Notes under the pieces: model-generated
What the model was told of the DNA's origin: nothing
Seen by the model: the letters and a program-made list of their open reading frames with translations, nothing else
The model's database searches: none
In this document: one piece after another, positions 52,700 through 62,087 of the stretch
Layout of the letters: each line of letters begins with the position of its first letter
How positions within the stretch are numbered: position 1 is the stretch's first letter
Made by a program: the position numbers and the translations under genes
Source of the DNA: Bacillota bacterium
GTDB taxonomy: Bacteria > Bacillota > Clostridia > Acetivibrionales > DSM-1351
Assembly (NCBI GenBank): GCA_023390335.1
Contig: JAEWCZ010000053.1
Span: 1-64,000 of the forward strand
DNA: 64,000 nt
Direction of reading: 5' to 3'

Positions 52700-53395
52700 T
52701 TGAGAAAATATAAAATAATTGCTTTATTTTTACTAATAGTATTCAGTCTTACAATTGCTGATGAAGGAAAAATGTATTTAACAAGCTCTGCACCCTCCCT
52801 GAAAATCGGGGATAATGGTGAAAAAGTTAAGGATATGCAACAGGAGTTAAAGAACTGGGGCTACTTTAATGGAAAAGTAAATGGAAGATTCGGGTATGAT
52901 ACATTGAGGTCAGTTCTCAACTATCAGAGACAGTACGGGCTAAAAGCTAATGGAATTGCAGACAGGGCTACACTCCTTACAATGGGCCTTGCAGAGCTTA
53001 TTGAGTCAGGAACAGCAAATGCTGCTGCAAAATCGAACATATCAAACGAACAGCTCCTAGCCAGAGCTATTAACGGTGAAGCCAGAGGTGAGCCTTTTGA
53101 AGGACAGGTAGCGGTAGGAGCTGTAATTTTAAACAGAGTTAATAACTCAAAATTTCCAAAGACAGTTGCAGGCGTAATATACCAACCAGGTGCATTTACT
53201 GCAGTTTCAGACGGGCAGATTAATGTTCCTATTAATCCGAAATCAACAGTTGTAAAGGCAGCAAGGGATGCATTGGCTGGTTGGGATCCTACCGACGGAT
53301 GCCTGTACTATTGGAATCCTGCAACGGCAACTAGTAAATGGATTTGGTCAAGAAAAGTAAGATACAAGGTGGGCAAGCATTGGTTCGGCATATAA
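52700..53395 (+). CDS. sleB: Spore cortex-lytic enzyme SleB
   Basis: SleB is a lytic transglycosylase that digests muramic-lactam cortex during germination. The 231-residue product (TTG start, strong GGAAGGAGGT) has a signal peptide (KIIALFLLIVFSLTIADEG). A peptidoglycan-binding domain follows (about 35-95, GDNGEKVKDMQQELKNWGYF), then a Hydrolase_2 catalytic domain (about 115-231) with the catalytic glutamate in AINGEARGEPFEGQVAVG. ypeB follows 19 bp later, its standard partner. Confidence 0.95.
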   Translation: MRKYKIIALFLLIVFSLTIADEGKMYLTSSAPSLKIGDNGEKVKDMQQELKNWGYFNGKVNGRFGYDTLRSVLNYQRQYGLKANGIADRATLLTMGLAELIESGTANAAAKSNISNEQLLARAINGEARGEPFEGQVAVGAVILNRVNNSKFPKTVAGVIYQPGAFTAVSDGQINVPINPKSTVVKAARDALAGWDPTDGCLYYWNPATATSKWIWSRKVRYKVGKHWFGI

Positions 53396-53414
53396 ATATG
53401 GAGGTGATGATAAG

Positions 53415-54806
53415 ATGGCTGAAAACGGCTTTCATTTAAACGATAGAAGAAGATCATGGGCAGTACCTGTTGCAATAATAGCGATACTTGCTTTAATTGG
53501 TGTATCCGTTTGGGGGTACTATCAGAACAGACAGTTAAAAAGGTTACAAGTTTTAGTGACAAACCAGTACAACAGAGCTTTTGTTGATTTGTCCGATTAT
53601 GTTGATAATGTTGAAGCTCTTATGGCAAAATCACTGGTGACTTCTACACCAGTAAGTACATCAAAAATGTTGGAGGAAGTATGGAGGCAGTCAAACCTCG
53701 CACAAACAAATATGGGACAGCTTCCAATAGCACCGCCAATACTTGAAAAGACATCAAACTTCTTGACACAGGCAGGAGACATGGCATACTCGCTTAATAC
53801 TAAGACCTTAAATGGTACTCCTTTGAATGACAAAGAATATGGTGCCTTACAAAAGCTACACGGGTATGCTGTTTCCTTACAAAAGAACCTGCATGGAATT
53901 GAAGATCAGATTGCTAATGGCAAAATGCAATGGGACAAATATACAAACAATAGCAAATTTATGATGGCTTCTAAGTCAAAAGACCCTCAAACAAGTCAGT
54001 TTGAGAATATTGATAAGACGTTCCAGGAGTATCCTACTCTTATTTATGATGGTCCTTACTCAGATCATATGCTCAAATCTAAGCCTCAGGGGCTAGGAAA
54101 TAAAAAAGTTACGGCATCAGAAGCTAAAAGTATTGCTGTAAACTTTGTAGGCAAAGATAAGGTCAGTAGTGTAAAGCAGCTTGAGAATAATGATCTTGGA
54201 AATATTAAGACATACAGGTTTAAAGTTTTGTACAAGAATAAAAAAGACAGCGAGTCAGCAGAGGTTGAAGTTACTCAGCAGGGTGGGCAGGTTTACCTTA
54301 TGTTGAGAAACAGAGATATTGGCAAGGATACAATTAATATGGCAAATGCAAAGAAGCTTGCAAAAGATTTCTTGGCTTCAAAGGGCTATAAGAACATGGT
54401 AGATACGTACTATCAAAAAGTTGATGGTACAGCTGTCATAAGTTATGCATATAAACAGGGCGGAGTAATAGTTTACCCTGATCTTATCAAGGTCAAGATT
54501 GCACTGGATAATGGTGAAATCATAGGAACTGAGGCTAAAGGTTATTTGTATAACCACAGAGTAAGAAATATACCAAAAACTACTCTTACTGTTGAACAAG
54601 CACGTACAAAGGTTAACAACAGAATTAAAATAGACAGGCAGGGAGAAGCAGTAATACCTACTAATTTTAAGACTGAAAAATACTGCTACGAGTTTATGGG
54701 CAAGGTGGATGGACGTAATTTTATTATATACATCAATGCTTTAACCGGAGCAGAAGAAGATGTGCTAATGCTTGTAACAACACCCGAAGGTACACTTACC
54801 ATGTAA
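53415..54806 (+). CDS. ypeB: Germination protein YpeB
   Basis: YpeB is the spore partner needed for SleB stability and localisation. The 463-residue product has an N-terminal membrane helix (about 14-36, AVPVAIIAILALIGVSVWGY) and a long helical region that includes SNLAQTNMGQLPIAPPILEKT. Three C-terminal PepSY-type repeats follow (around 220-290, 300-370 and 385-460; for example TASEAKSIAVNFVG, MANAKKLAKDFLASKGY, TVEQARTKVNNRI). It is directly downstream of sleB. Confidence 0.95.
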   Translation: MAENGFHLNDRRRSWAVPVAIIAILALIGVSVWGYYQNRQLKRLQVLVTNQYNRAFVDLSDYVDNVEALMAKSLVTSTPVSTSKMLEEVWRQSNLAQTNMGQLPIAPPILEKTSNFLTQAGDMAYSLNTKTLNGTPLNDKEYGALQKLHGYAVSLQKNLHGIEDQIANGKMQWDKYTNNSKFMMASKSKDPQTSQFENIDKTFQEYPTLIYDGPYSDHMLKSKPQGLGNKKVTASEAKSIAVNFVGKDKVSSVKQLENNDLGNIKTYRFKVLYKNKKDSESAEVEVTQQGGQVYLMLRNRDIGKDTINMANAKKLAKDFLASKGYKNMVDTYYQKVDGTAVISYAYKQGGVIVYPDLIKVKIALDNGEIIGTEAKGYLYNHRVRNIPKTTLTVEQARTKVNNRIKIDRQGEAVIPTNFKTEKYCYEFMGKVDGRNFIIYINALTGAEEDVLMLVTTPEGTLTM

Positions 54807-54829
54807 AATTTAATAGAATATAATTGCTC

Positions 54830-54873
54830 AAAAAGACTTGATGGGTACAAAAATACCTGCTCAGGTCTTTTTT
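54830..54873 (+). terminator. sleB-ypeB terminator
   Basis: AAAAAGAC and GTCTTTTTT are outer arms, with GGTA/TACC pairing inside, ending in six T's. Confidence 0.75.
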
Positions 54874-54993
54874 AGTTAACAAAGGGTGTATATATGTAAA
54901 AATAAATTGAAAATAATGAATAGCAAAACCGTTGCTAATTCATATGGTAAAATATATAATTTATGTTAAAGAATACAAATAAAGGAGAGATAA

Positions 54994-55530
54994 ATGGATA
55001 GAATATTAAAACAGTGCATCTTTAGCATAGTAGGATTTTTTATACTTGCAGTAGGAATAGTTGATATTATTAATGCATCCATTGGAGCGAAATTAAGTAT
55101 TCTTGTGTGGGCCAGAGGAGTTCCGGGTATTATACTAATAGTCGTTGGATATTTATTTATTAAATACAGTAAAAAAGTGGCCAGTGAAGTGCATGATGAA
55201 AATCAGAGTATAGAACAAATACAAATAAAGAGTTGTGAATACTTAGGCATAGGACTTCTTTATATAATGTACTTTTTCAGGAGTCTTTTCATTCTTGCTA
55301 TCTCTCAGACAACATCCATACTTGAGATACTATATAATACACCTGTCGAAATAAAAAAAAGAGTTATGGAATCGCATATTCAGTCATTGTTTTTAAATCT
55401 GCCAATCACCATAGTATATGTGTTGTGTATTTTGTTGGGCATATACCTTGTAGTTAGGGGCAAAAAAGGACTTTACTCAAACCCGGAGGTACTTGTCACC
55501 ACAGAGAAGAGTCAGAATGATAACATTTGA
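54994..55530 (+). CDS. Membrane protein of unknown function
   Basis: The 178-residue protein has four hydrophobic helices (about 8-30, 38-58, 85-110 and 135-157) with a charged cytoplasmic-type loop between the second and third. No family was recognised. A GGAGAG ribosome site precedes the ATG. It lies upstream of def in the same direction with a 67-bp gap; it is not obviously related in function. Confidence 0.6.
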   Translation: MDRILKQCIFSIVGFFILAVGIVDIINASIGAKLSILVWARGVPGIILIVVGYLFIKYSKKVASEVHDENQSIEQIQIKSCEYLGIGLLYIMYFFRSLFILAISQTTSILEILYNTPVEIKKRVMESHIQSLFLNLPITIVYVLCILLGIYLVVRGKKGLYSNPEVLVTTEKSQNDNI

Positions 55531-55597
55531 TATATGATAATATTTATGGCATACTCAATGCAGAAACTAACGTTGGGATTATGGAGGAACTATTTTT

Positions 55598-56053
55598 ATG
55601 GCATTAAGAAATATTCGTACTGTAGAGGATGAAGTTTTACGTAAAAAATGCAGGATAGTTGATGAAGTTAATGATAAGATACGAGAGTTGCTAAAAGATA
55701 TGGCAGATACCATGTACAATACAGGGAATGGTGCAGGATTGGCAGCGCCCCAGGTAGGCATACTTAAAAGGGCTATTGTAATAGATATGGGTGATGGTCT
55801 GATAAATCTTGTGAATCCAGAAATAATAGACCAAAAGGGTTCTCAGGAGGTAATTGAGGGATGTCTGAGTATCCCTGGCAAATGGGGCAAGGTCATAAGG
55901 CCTTCTGAAGTCAAAGTTAGAGCATTAAATGAAAAAGGCGAAGAGGTTATAATAATTGGTAAAAATGAGATGGCAAAATGCTTATGCCATGAGATAGATC
56001 ATCTTGACGGTATTCTTTTTACTGACAAAGTGACAGAATACATTAAGGAATAG
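55598..56053 (+). CDS. def: Peptide deformylase
   Basis: The enzyme removes formyl groups from new N termini. The 151-residue product has the three metal-site motifs: GAGLAAPQVG, EGCLSIPG (metal Cys) and CHEIDHLDGILF (two metal His and catalytic Glu). The short length and motif forms fit the type I-B clostridial group. AGGAGG-like TGGAGG precedes the ATG. A methyltransferase gene follows after 7 bp. Confidence 0.95.
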   Translation: MALRNIRTVEDEVLRKKCRIVDEVNDKIRELLKDMADTMYNTGNGAGLAAPQVGILKRAIVIDMGDGLINLVNPEIIDQKGSQEVIEGCLSIPGKWGKVIRPSEVKVRALNEKGEEVIIIGKNEMAKCLCHEIDHLDGILFTDKVTEYIKE

Positions 56054-56060
56054 GGGTTTT

Positions 56061-56729
56061 ATGGAAAATTATGATATAGTCAAGAGGGATTTCAATGAAA
56101 TATCAGATATAGTTGAAGAAAGATGGAATCATAATAACTGTTACTTCAAAAATCTTATAAAATATATCAGTGAGAATAATGAGCGTATTCTTGAAATAGG
56201 TTGTGGTAAAGGGGAGCTATCGAATCTTTTGGCCAAAAAAAGCGAGCACGTTATTGCAGTTGATTTGGCAGACAAGATGATAGAAAAGGCTATTTCTAAA
56301 TATGGTTATAAGAATATAGATTTTATCAGTAAGAACATACTTGATATGGATTTTGAAGAAGATAGCCTGGATGCTATAGTTACTACTGCTACTGCACATC
56401 ATTTACCTTACGAGTGGCTGCTTTTGTTTGCCCAGAGATACCTGAAGCCAGGCGGTAAGCTGATAGTACTTGACCTTTATAAGGTAAACAACTTTACAGA
56501 TATGTTCTTTAATCTGCTGGCAGTTATACCGAATATATTTATGAACATAGTACATAATCGGAAAATTCATACGGGTGATGAGCATAGCAGAGAGGTGTGG
56601 AAAAGACATGGAGAACATGACAAATATATGACATTAAAAGAGATAAGACTGCTTGCCCAAAAGTATTTACCCGGAGCGATCATAAGAAGGAAATTATTTT
56701 GGAGATATCTTATGGTATGGGAAAAATAG
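56061..56729 (+). CDS. Class I SAM-dependent methyltransferase
   Basis: The 222-residue protein has motif I ILEIGCGKGELSNLLA near residue 44, motif II acidic loop AVDLADKMIEKA, post-motif YKNIDFISKNILDMDF and motif III LKPGGKLIVLDLYK. This is the Methyltransf_11/25 fold; the acceptor cannot be told. It is tightly coupled to def. Confidence 0.85.
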   Translation: MENYDIVKRDFNEISDIVEERWNHNNCYFKNLIKYISENNERILEIGCGKGELSNLLAKKSEHVIAVDLADKMIEKAISKYGYKNIDFISKNILDMDFEEDSLDAIVTTATAHHLPYEWLLLFAQRYLKPGGKLIVLDLYKVNNFTDMFFNLLAVIPNIFMNIVHNRKIHTGDEHSREVWKRHGEHDKYMTLKEIRLLAQKYLPGAIIRRKLFWRYLMVWEK

Positions 56730-56748
56730 AAACAAGGAGGCTTTAATA

Positions 56749-56925
56749 ATGCCAGCTTTTATATTTTTTGGTTCAATATTGTCCGCATTTGTTACATATA
56801 TTAGTACTGCAGTGCTCCTTAAAAAAATTAAAACAGGTGAAGATGAATTTATAGCTGTTGTAATAGGCAGCATAGCATTTGCGTTTCTTATAGGCTGTTT
56901 TATATTTGTAATAAAGGGATTTTAA
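56749..56925 (+). CDS. Small two-helix membrane protein (58 aa)
   Basis: A 58-codon frame starts at ATG 56749 with a strong AAGGAGG 8 bases upstream and follows the methyltransferase by 19 bp. The product has two hydrophobic helices (about 3-24 and 35-56) joined by the polar loop KKIKTGEDEF. No family was recognised. The ribosome site and the clean membrane topology make it a likely real gene. Confidence 0.65.
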   Translation: MPAFIFFGSILSAFVTYISTAVLLKKIKTGEDEFIAVVIGSIAFAFLIGCFIFVIKGF

Positions 56926-57025
56926 AATATAAAAAATTTTTTGTGGGAACATTTTTCATATAGCTAAGTCTAATACTATATAGCCGGCAAATAATACTAA
57001 AAATTACGTATAGGAGATGATTTAT

Positions 57026-58039
57026 ATGAAAAGAACTGTTTCTGCATTTATACTGACAGGTGCTGTTGTTTTATCAAGTACATTTACATTTGCTCAGTCA
57101 GCCGATAATAAAGACAATAAATTTAATGATATATCAGGACACTGGTGTAATTCTGCAGTACAATTGCTTATGGAGAAAAATGTTATGCCATTTACAGGTG
57201 AGAAGTTCAGCCCCGCAAAAGCAATATCAAGAGGTGAATTCGTATCCCTGCTGCATGATGCTTTAGGAATACAGATAGAGTACTTTGTAGCGCCACAGAT
57301 AAAGGATTATTTTAAGGACGTAGATCAAAATGCATCTTATACAATGGATTTGATTGATCTTGTAACTGCAAACATAATAGAAAAGGGAGGGAAATTCAAT
57401 CCCAGTTCTTCTATTTCCAGAGAGGAAATGATTCATTATGTAATGAATGCATACAAGTATCAAATGGGTGACAAATACGCTCTCATAAACATTAAGCCAC
57501 CTTTCTTTAGTGATGATAGTAAGGTAACTCCAGAGTTCAGCGGAGACGTTGGCAGGGCGGCACACTATAAACTCATATCAGGCTCAAAGGGAATGTTTCA
57601 TCCTAAAGCCAGTACAACAAGAGGAGAGGCAGCAGTTGTTATAAGCAAGCTGGTCAGCCTTCTTGAAAAACAGAATCCTGTTATGACAGTTACACCTGAG
57701 GCAGAAATTAAAGATGATTCCATAGTTATGAAAGTAACTGTTACAAATAACTCAAAAAAGGCAGTTAGCTTTAACCATTCCTCTGGGCAAAAATATGACT
57801 TTAAACTTTTGGATTCAGATAAAAACATACTTTACACATGGTCTGCTGACAAAATGTTTACTATGGCATTGATAAACTCGAAGATAGAAGCAGGAAAATC
57901 AGTTGTTTATACTGAAACTCTAAGCGGAGATCAATATAAAGCAATAAAGGATAAAATAGCATACATGCAGGCTTATGTTCTTGCAAGTTCAGATGACTTT
58001 ACTTTAGATACTCAAGGATACGAGGTTGTAATCAAATAG
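57026..58039 (+). CDS. S-layer homology protein with BsuPI-type domain
   Basis: The ATG at 57026, with TAGGAGA eight bases before it, gives 337 residues. A signal peptide (about 1-24, ending FTFAQS) is followed by three SLH repeats (about 30-90, 95-150 and 160-215; FNDISGHWCNSAVQLLMEK, PAKAISRGEFVSLL, ARGEAAVVISK-like). A C-terminal Ig-like domain follows (about 230-337, IVMKVTVTNNSKKAVSFNHSSGQKYDF), which resembles the BsuPI proteinase-inhibitor family. SLH repeats attach proteins to the cell wall. The BsuPI domain suggests inhibition of, or folding like, an inhibitor of serine proteases, not proved. Confidence 0.82.
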   Translation: MKRTVSAFILTGAVVLSSTFTFAQSADNKDNKFNDISGHWCNSAVQLLMEKNVMPFTGEKFSPAKAISRGEFVSLLHDALGIQIEYFVAPQIKDYFKDVDQNASYTMDLIDLVTANIIEKGGKFNPSSSISREEMIHYVMNAYKYQMGDKYALINIKPPFFSDDSKVTPEFSGDVGRAAHYKLISGSKGMFHPKASTTRGEAAVVISKLVSLLEKQNPVMTVTPEAEIKDDSIVMKVTVTNNSKKAVSFNHSSGQKYDFKLLDSDKNILYTWSADKMFTMALINSKIEAGKSVVYTETLSGDQYKAIKDKIAYMQAYVLASSDDFTLDTQGYEVVIK

Positions 58040-58070
58040 TTTAACATGGATTATTAATTGGTAAATTATT

Positions 58071-58096
58071 AAGGGAGACGTAAAACGTCTCCCTTT
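58071..58096 (+). terminator. Terminator after the SLH gene
   Basis: Perfect ten-base arms 58071-58080 and 58086-58095 (AAGGGAGACG / CGTCTCCCTT) with TTTG after. Confidence 0.75.
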
Positions 58097-58203
58097 GTCA
58101 TATACTAAATAAACATCAGAAAAAAATTGAAATAGAAATAAGATAAGAGTAATATTATATTAAATGTATAATATTACATATGTAAACTAACAGGAGGAAC
58201 CAA

Positions 58204-59220
58204 GTGGAAAATAACATTGATGAACAGTTTTCTTCAATTAGAACTGATGAAAATAAAAAAAGACTGCCGGGGCCTGTAGCCTCAGGAATTCTTTTTTCCA
58301 TAGTAACCATTTTGCTAACCTTTGGAGGACCTATTCTGAATTTTAAAAATAGTTATTTAAAGAGTGGGTTGGGAGAATTAATCTTTGTTCTACTTCCGGT
58401 AATAGTTTTTTTAATTGTAGGTAGATATGATATAAGAAGTACGTTAAATTTAAGAAGAACAAGACCTTTGAATTATCTTCTTGTAATACTACTAACATTG
58501 TTTGGAATGCCTGTGGTAGGAGTCCTTAATGCAATAACCTACGGATTAATAAGAGAAATGTTTGGAAGAAACTTGCCTATACCAAAGGTAATTATAAACG
58601 ATGTACCTACTCTTTTTATAGCTCTACTGGTTATAGGAGTATCGGCAGCAGTTTGCGAGGAAGTTATGTTCCGTGGTCTTATACAGAGCGGTTACCGAAA
58701 ATACGGTATCGCTGTTTCTCTTGGAATAACATCTGTAATGTTCGGCCTATTGCACCGTGATATACAAAAGGCTGTAAGTACTATTCTTCTAGGTGCATTA
58801 ATTGGATTTATCGTATATAGAACAGGAAGTATTTATACAGGAATGGTTGCCCATTTCACCAATAATGCTTCGGCAGTAATCCTGTCTTTTATGGCCTCAA
58901 AAATGTCAGGGTACTTATATGGAGAAGGTTTAGAGCAAACACAGAGTTTTGATTTTTCAAATTTGCCTGTGGCTTCAGTAATAATTGCATTCATATTCTA
59001 TGCCATAATATATATGGGCTTGGTATCAGGTTTTGTGGCTTTACTCTACGCATTTTACAAAAGTACTAAGAAAGATGTTAAGGCAATGAAAGAAGAAGAG
59101 GGCCAATACAAATTTGTACATGAAAAAATAGGGCTACCGGCTATTTTGAGTATGCTGCCGGGACTTTTGATTATTTTATTTACATTCTTGTACCAGATAA
59201 TGAAATTAAAATGGGGTTAA
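58204..59220 (+). CDS. CPBP-family intramembrane glutamic endopeptidase
   Basis: This 338-residue membrane protein with about eight helices has a GTG start after CAGGAGG. The Abi/CaaX-protease motifs are intact: CEEVMFRGLIQ (Glu-Glu-x-x-x-Arg), FGLLHRD (F-x-x-x-H) and HFTNNA. Members cleave membrane-bound substrates or protect against bacteriocins; the substrate here is unknown. Confidence 0.88.
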   Translation: MENNIDEQFSSIRTDENKKRLPGPVASGILFSIVTILLTFGGPILNFKNSYLKSGLGELIFVLLPVIVFLIVGRYDIRSTLNLRRTRPLNYLLVILLTLFGMPVVGVLNAITYGLIREMFGRNLPIPKVIINDVPTLFIALLVIGVSAAVCEEVMFRGLIQSGYRKYGIAVSLGITSVMFGLLHRDIQKAVSTILLGALIGFIVYRTGSIYTGMVAHFTNNASAVILSFMASKMSGYLYGEGLEQTQSFDFSNLPVASVIIAFIFYAIIYMGLVSGFVALLYAFYKSTKKDVKAMKEEEGQYKFVHEKIGLPAILSMLPGLLIILFTFLYQIMKLKWG

Positions 59221-59224
59221 AACA

Positions 59225-59254
59225 AAAAAAATTGGGCCATAGCCCAATTTTTTT
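59225..59254. terminator. Bidirectional terminator between CPBP gene and dnaC
   Basis: GGGC-CATA-GCCC with A-run left and T-run right makes a symmetric stem that ends both convergent genes. Confidence 0.85.
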
Positions 59255-59255
59255 A

Positions 59256-60266
59256 TTAAAGTAGTCTTATATCCTTACCTGCTAAAACCAACCTGTCAAA
59301 ATAGCCTACAATCCTTGAAGCAATACGTTCTGTATATAACTCATACAGCTTTTTGGGTCCGATATTGGTAGAAATAATAGTTTTGCAGGTACGATTTGTA
59401 TTTTGAGCTTGCCGGCTGTTTAGTATATTTAACAACTCTGCATATCTTGCATCACTTAACGGCTCGGTACCAAGGTCGTCGATTATCAACAGTTCCACGG
59501 AAAAAATACTCTGATATTTATCATCGGCATACTCATCTTCCTTGTAGTTCCTCATTTTATGTTCAGTGATAATATCAAACAGTGCAGGAGCCGTGAGGTA
59601 TAGCACTGTTCTACCCTGATTTATCAGTTCTCTTGCAATACAGAATGATAAAAACGTTTTTCCCACTCCGGTTCGTCCGTTGAAAAAAAGGTTTTTCTGG
59701 GTTGGATTATCTATATTTTTAATGAACTCAATACAACTTTTCTTAATATTCTGTATATTTTCCCTTGGCGATATCCCAATACCATACTTTGCTTCATTTA
59801 TTTCCTCTGGATAAAGCATTTCGTTAAAGTTATCAAAACATTCATCCCCGTTAATGCTTATGTTTGACTGGGCAAAGAGATGGCTTATAATTTGCTGCCT
59901 GTAACAGGAACATCGCTGTGAACCAGCGGTATTAGTTATATATCCGGTATCTTTGCACTTTTCACACTGATATGGTGGCACGAGGCAGTCTGAACCAATA
60001 TTATGTTCGCCTAGTAATTTGTTTCTGGATGCTGTAAGCTCCTCTATTTTTTGAGTAAGTTCATTTAAAATAACTGACTTGTCCCCGTTTGCCGATAATA
60101 TAAGCAGGTTATACTTTATTCCCAGTTTATTAATCATGGTCTCAATTTCATGTAACTGGGGTATTTTTGCATATATCTGTTGTTTTCTTTGTTCCACAAT
60201 ATCTGCGGCAAGCTTTTGGCGTCGCTCATACTCTCTCGCAATAATATTATGTATATCCCTATTCAT
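59256..60266 (-). CDS. Helicase loader ATPase DnaC (DnaI type)
   Basis: The 336-residue AAA+ protein has a zinc-binding stretch (CEKCKDTGYIT, then CSCY) near residue 100, Walker A NGRTGVGKTFLS near residue 198, Walker B LLIIDDLGTEPLS and an arginine finger region RTCKTIISTN. It resembles Bacillus DnaI/E. coli DnaC, which deliver the replicative helicase to the origin. It follows the DnaD-like gene by 32 bp on the same strand. Confidence 0.88.
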   Translation of the reverse strand: MNRDIHNIIAREYERRQKLAADIVEQRKQQIYAKIPQLHEIETMINKLGIKYNLLILSANGDKSVILNELTQKIEELTASRNKLLGEHNIGSDCLVPPYQCEKCKDTGYITNTAGSQRCSCYRQQIISHLFAQSNISINGDECFDNFNEMLYPEEINEAKYGIGISPRENIQNIKKSCIEFIKNIDNPTQKNLFFNGRTGVGKTFLSFCIARELINQGRTVLYLTAPALFDIITEHKMRNYKEDEYADDKYQSIFSVELLIIDDLGTEPLSDARYAELLNILNSRQAQNTNRTCKTIISTNIGPKKLYELYTERIASRIVGYFDRLVLAGKDIRLL

Positions 60267-60298
60267 AAACTACCTCTTTCATCCTTTTATATAGTTAC

Positions 60299-61285
60299 CT
60301 ATTTTGAGGTGTTTGTAAAAAAGTTTTCAAAATATTCATCATCATATTCCCTTTGCTCAAAGTTATCCCTCTGAGATTGTTTAGGCTTGGCCTTCTGAGT
60401 GCCCTGGACAGTTTGTGACTGGGTCTTTAGGCTGTTTTCGTATCCAAGTATTTCTTCAGCACTTACTAGTCCTAAATCATGCCAGCGGGTTAATACACTG
60501 TTAAGGAATTTAAAGTCAGGATTTGTCTTTCCTACGGTTTTTTTCAAGGCAATTTCAATAACATCAAATCCGTACTTGTAATCAATAACCCATCTTTCTA
60601 CATACTCACTTTCATATTCTGTCAGAGCCCTTCTAAGACGCAGCTTCTTGATAATGGTGCCTTTAATGCCACGTACCTGAGACATATCCTCAAAGTATTT
60701 TTCAAGGTCAAAAAAGTTTTGAATACCCCTTCTGTGCCAGTTTGTAGCAACTGCCTCTATATAACTCTTGTGGAAGGTGTTATTGTCGTGGCAGTATTTG
60801 AAAAGGGTGTACATGACATCTTCATCAAACTTGTATATGGTAAACCAGTTATCTATAGTCAGATACCAGTTTGGAGCCATAAGCCCCTGAAAGAACTTCG
60901 AATTAATTGCAGAGAGTGTGTTGTTTCTGCTTTTGTTTTTTTCAAAGTTCTCATTCGCTTGCTCAGGAGTTGAAATTGACTTTAGCTTGTACATTCTCTT
61001 TATTTCGGCTTCTTTTAAGTCACAGAGCTGTATTTTATCTTCCACCCAGTTGATAACTTCCAGGTTATCAAGACTGGTCAAGGCAGACTTAACCTCATCT
61101 AGAGACAGGTTAAGAGTCTTCGCAAGTTCGTCTGAGGTTACCTTCTTATTGTGTTTGCAAAGGAACAGCATATAAATATATACCTTTATGCATGTGCTGT
61201 CCATGGAAGGCATATACTGGCTGATAAAAATATCTGACACCAGCGTGTCAGAGTAAAGTAATGACTTGAAATCCTCAAAATACAT
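60299..61285 (-). CDS. dnaD: DnaD/DnaB-domain replication initiation protein
   Basis: The 328-residue protein has an N-terminal winged-helix part (VTSDELAKTLNLSLDEVKSALTSL) and two DnaD (DnaB_2) domains (about 130-200 and 210-285), ending in YKYGFDVIEIALKKTVGKTNPDFKFLNSVLTRW, where the Y-x-x-x-I-x-x-W-like motif appears. Such proteins remodel origin DNA with DnaA before helicase loading in low-GC Gram-positives. The pair with the DnaC-like gene supports a primosome role. Confidence 0.88.
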   Translation of the reverse strand: MYFEDFKSLLYSDTLVSDIFISQYMPSMDSTCIKVYIYMLFLCKHNKKVTSDELAKTLNLSLDEVKSALTSLDNLEVINWVEDKIQLCDLKEAEIKRMYKLKSISTPEQANENFEKNKSRNNTLSAINSKFFQGLMAPNWYLTIDNWFTIYKFDEDVMYTLFKYCHDNNTFHKSYIEAVATNWHRRGIQNFFDLEKYFEDMSQVRGIKGTIIKKLRLRRALTEYESEYVERWVIDYKYGFDVIEIALKKTVGKTNPDFKFLNSVLTRWHDLGLVSAEEILGYENSLKTQSQTVQGTQKAKPKQSQRDNFEQREYDDEYFENFFTNTSK

Positions 61286-61371
61286 TTTGACTCCCGTAAA
61301 CGTTATTTTATTATAATTTTCACACTAATAATATTAATATAATTATAGCATATAAAAGACTGATAATTTAT

Positions 61372-61386
61372 TAGTAATAATTATAA
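61372..61386. promoter_or_regulatory. Possible PerR-type box upstream of ferritin
   Basis: TAGTAATAATTATAA matches 12 of 14 defined positions of the Bacillus PerR box (TTATAAT-N-ATTATAA). The region is very AT-rich, so a chance match is likely enough to keep this tentative. Confidence 0.25.
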
Positions 61387-61488
61387 AATAAACGAATAAA
61401 TTGTTTTGTCATAAAAAAAGGTTGGTATAAACATACTATTAATTGGATATTAAAACTTAGAAACCTATGGAGGTTAAGGAGGATTACT

Positions 61489-62001
61489 ATGATTAGTGAA
61501 AAAATGAATGATTTATTAAACAGACAGGTTCAGAAGGAATTTTACTCTGCTTACTTATATCTTGGTTTTGAAGCATATTTTCAACATCAGAATCTTGATG
61601 GATTTGCAAACTTTTTTCATGTACAGGTTCAGGAAGAACGCGACCATGCAATGAAATTTTTCAACTATATCACTCAGGCAGGAGGAAAGGTAAAACTATA
61701 CCAGGTGGATGAGCCTGAAGATAAATTCAATAATCCCGAGGAGATATTTGATCATACATTAAAACATGAGCAAGAGGTTACAAAATCCATATACAATCTG
61801 GTAGATAATGCGCTTGCTGAAAGGGATCATGGAACGAACTCTTTTCTCCAGTGGTTTGTAACTGAACAGGTTGAAGAAGAAGCAACAGTTGATAAGGTTC
61901 TGAGAAAACTTCAGTTAATAAAGAATGACCCTCATGCTTTGCTTATGCTGGATGCGGAGCTTGCTACCAGAGTATATACACCACCAGTAGCAGAGGGGTA
62001 A
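61489..62001 (+). CDS. ftn: Non-haem ferritin
   Basis: This 170-residue four-helix iron-storage protein has ferroxidase ligands in NRQVQKEFYSAYLYLGFE (Glu17-type), QVQEERDHAMKFF (Glu and His) and TEQVEEEATVDKVL (second set). It forms 24-subunit shells that oxidise and store Fe(II) and limit oxidative damage. It is monocistronic, with a strong AAGGAGG. Confidence 0.95.
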   Translation: MISEKMNDLLNRQVQKEFYSAYLYLGFEAYFQHQNLDGFANFFHVQVQEERDHAMKFFNYITQAGGKVKLYQVDEPEDKFNNPEEIFDHTLKHEQEVTKSIYNLVDNALAERDHGTNSFLQWFVTEQVEEEATVDKVLRKLQLIKNDPHALLMLDAELATRVYTPPVAEG

Positions 62002-62035
62002 TAGGTTAGCGTAACAAACTTTTTCTGAGAAAAAT

Positions 62036-62070
62036 AAACCCGCCCGGCTCATAATGATCCAGGCGGGTTT
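62036..62070. terminator. Terminator between ferritin and oppA-like gene
   Basis: Perfect nine-base arms AAACCCGCC (62036-62044) and GGCGGGTTT (62062-62070) lie between two convergent genes. Confidence 0.75.
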
Positions 62071-62087
62071 TACACTATCTAAAATTT

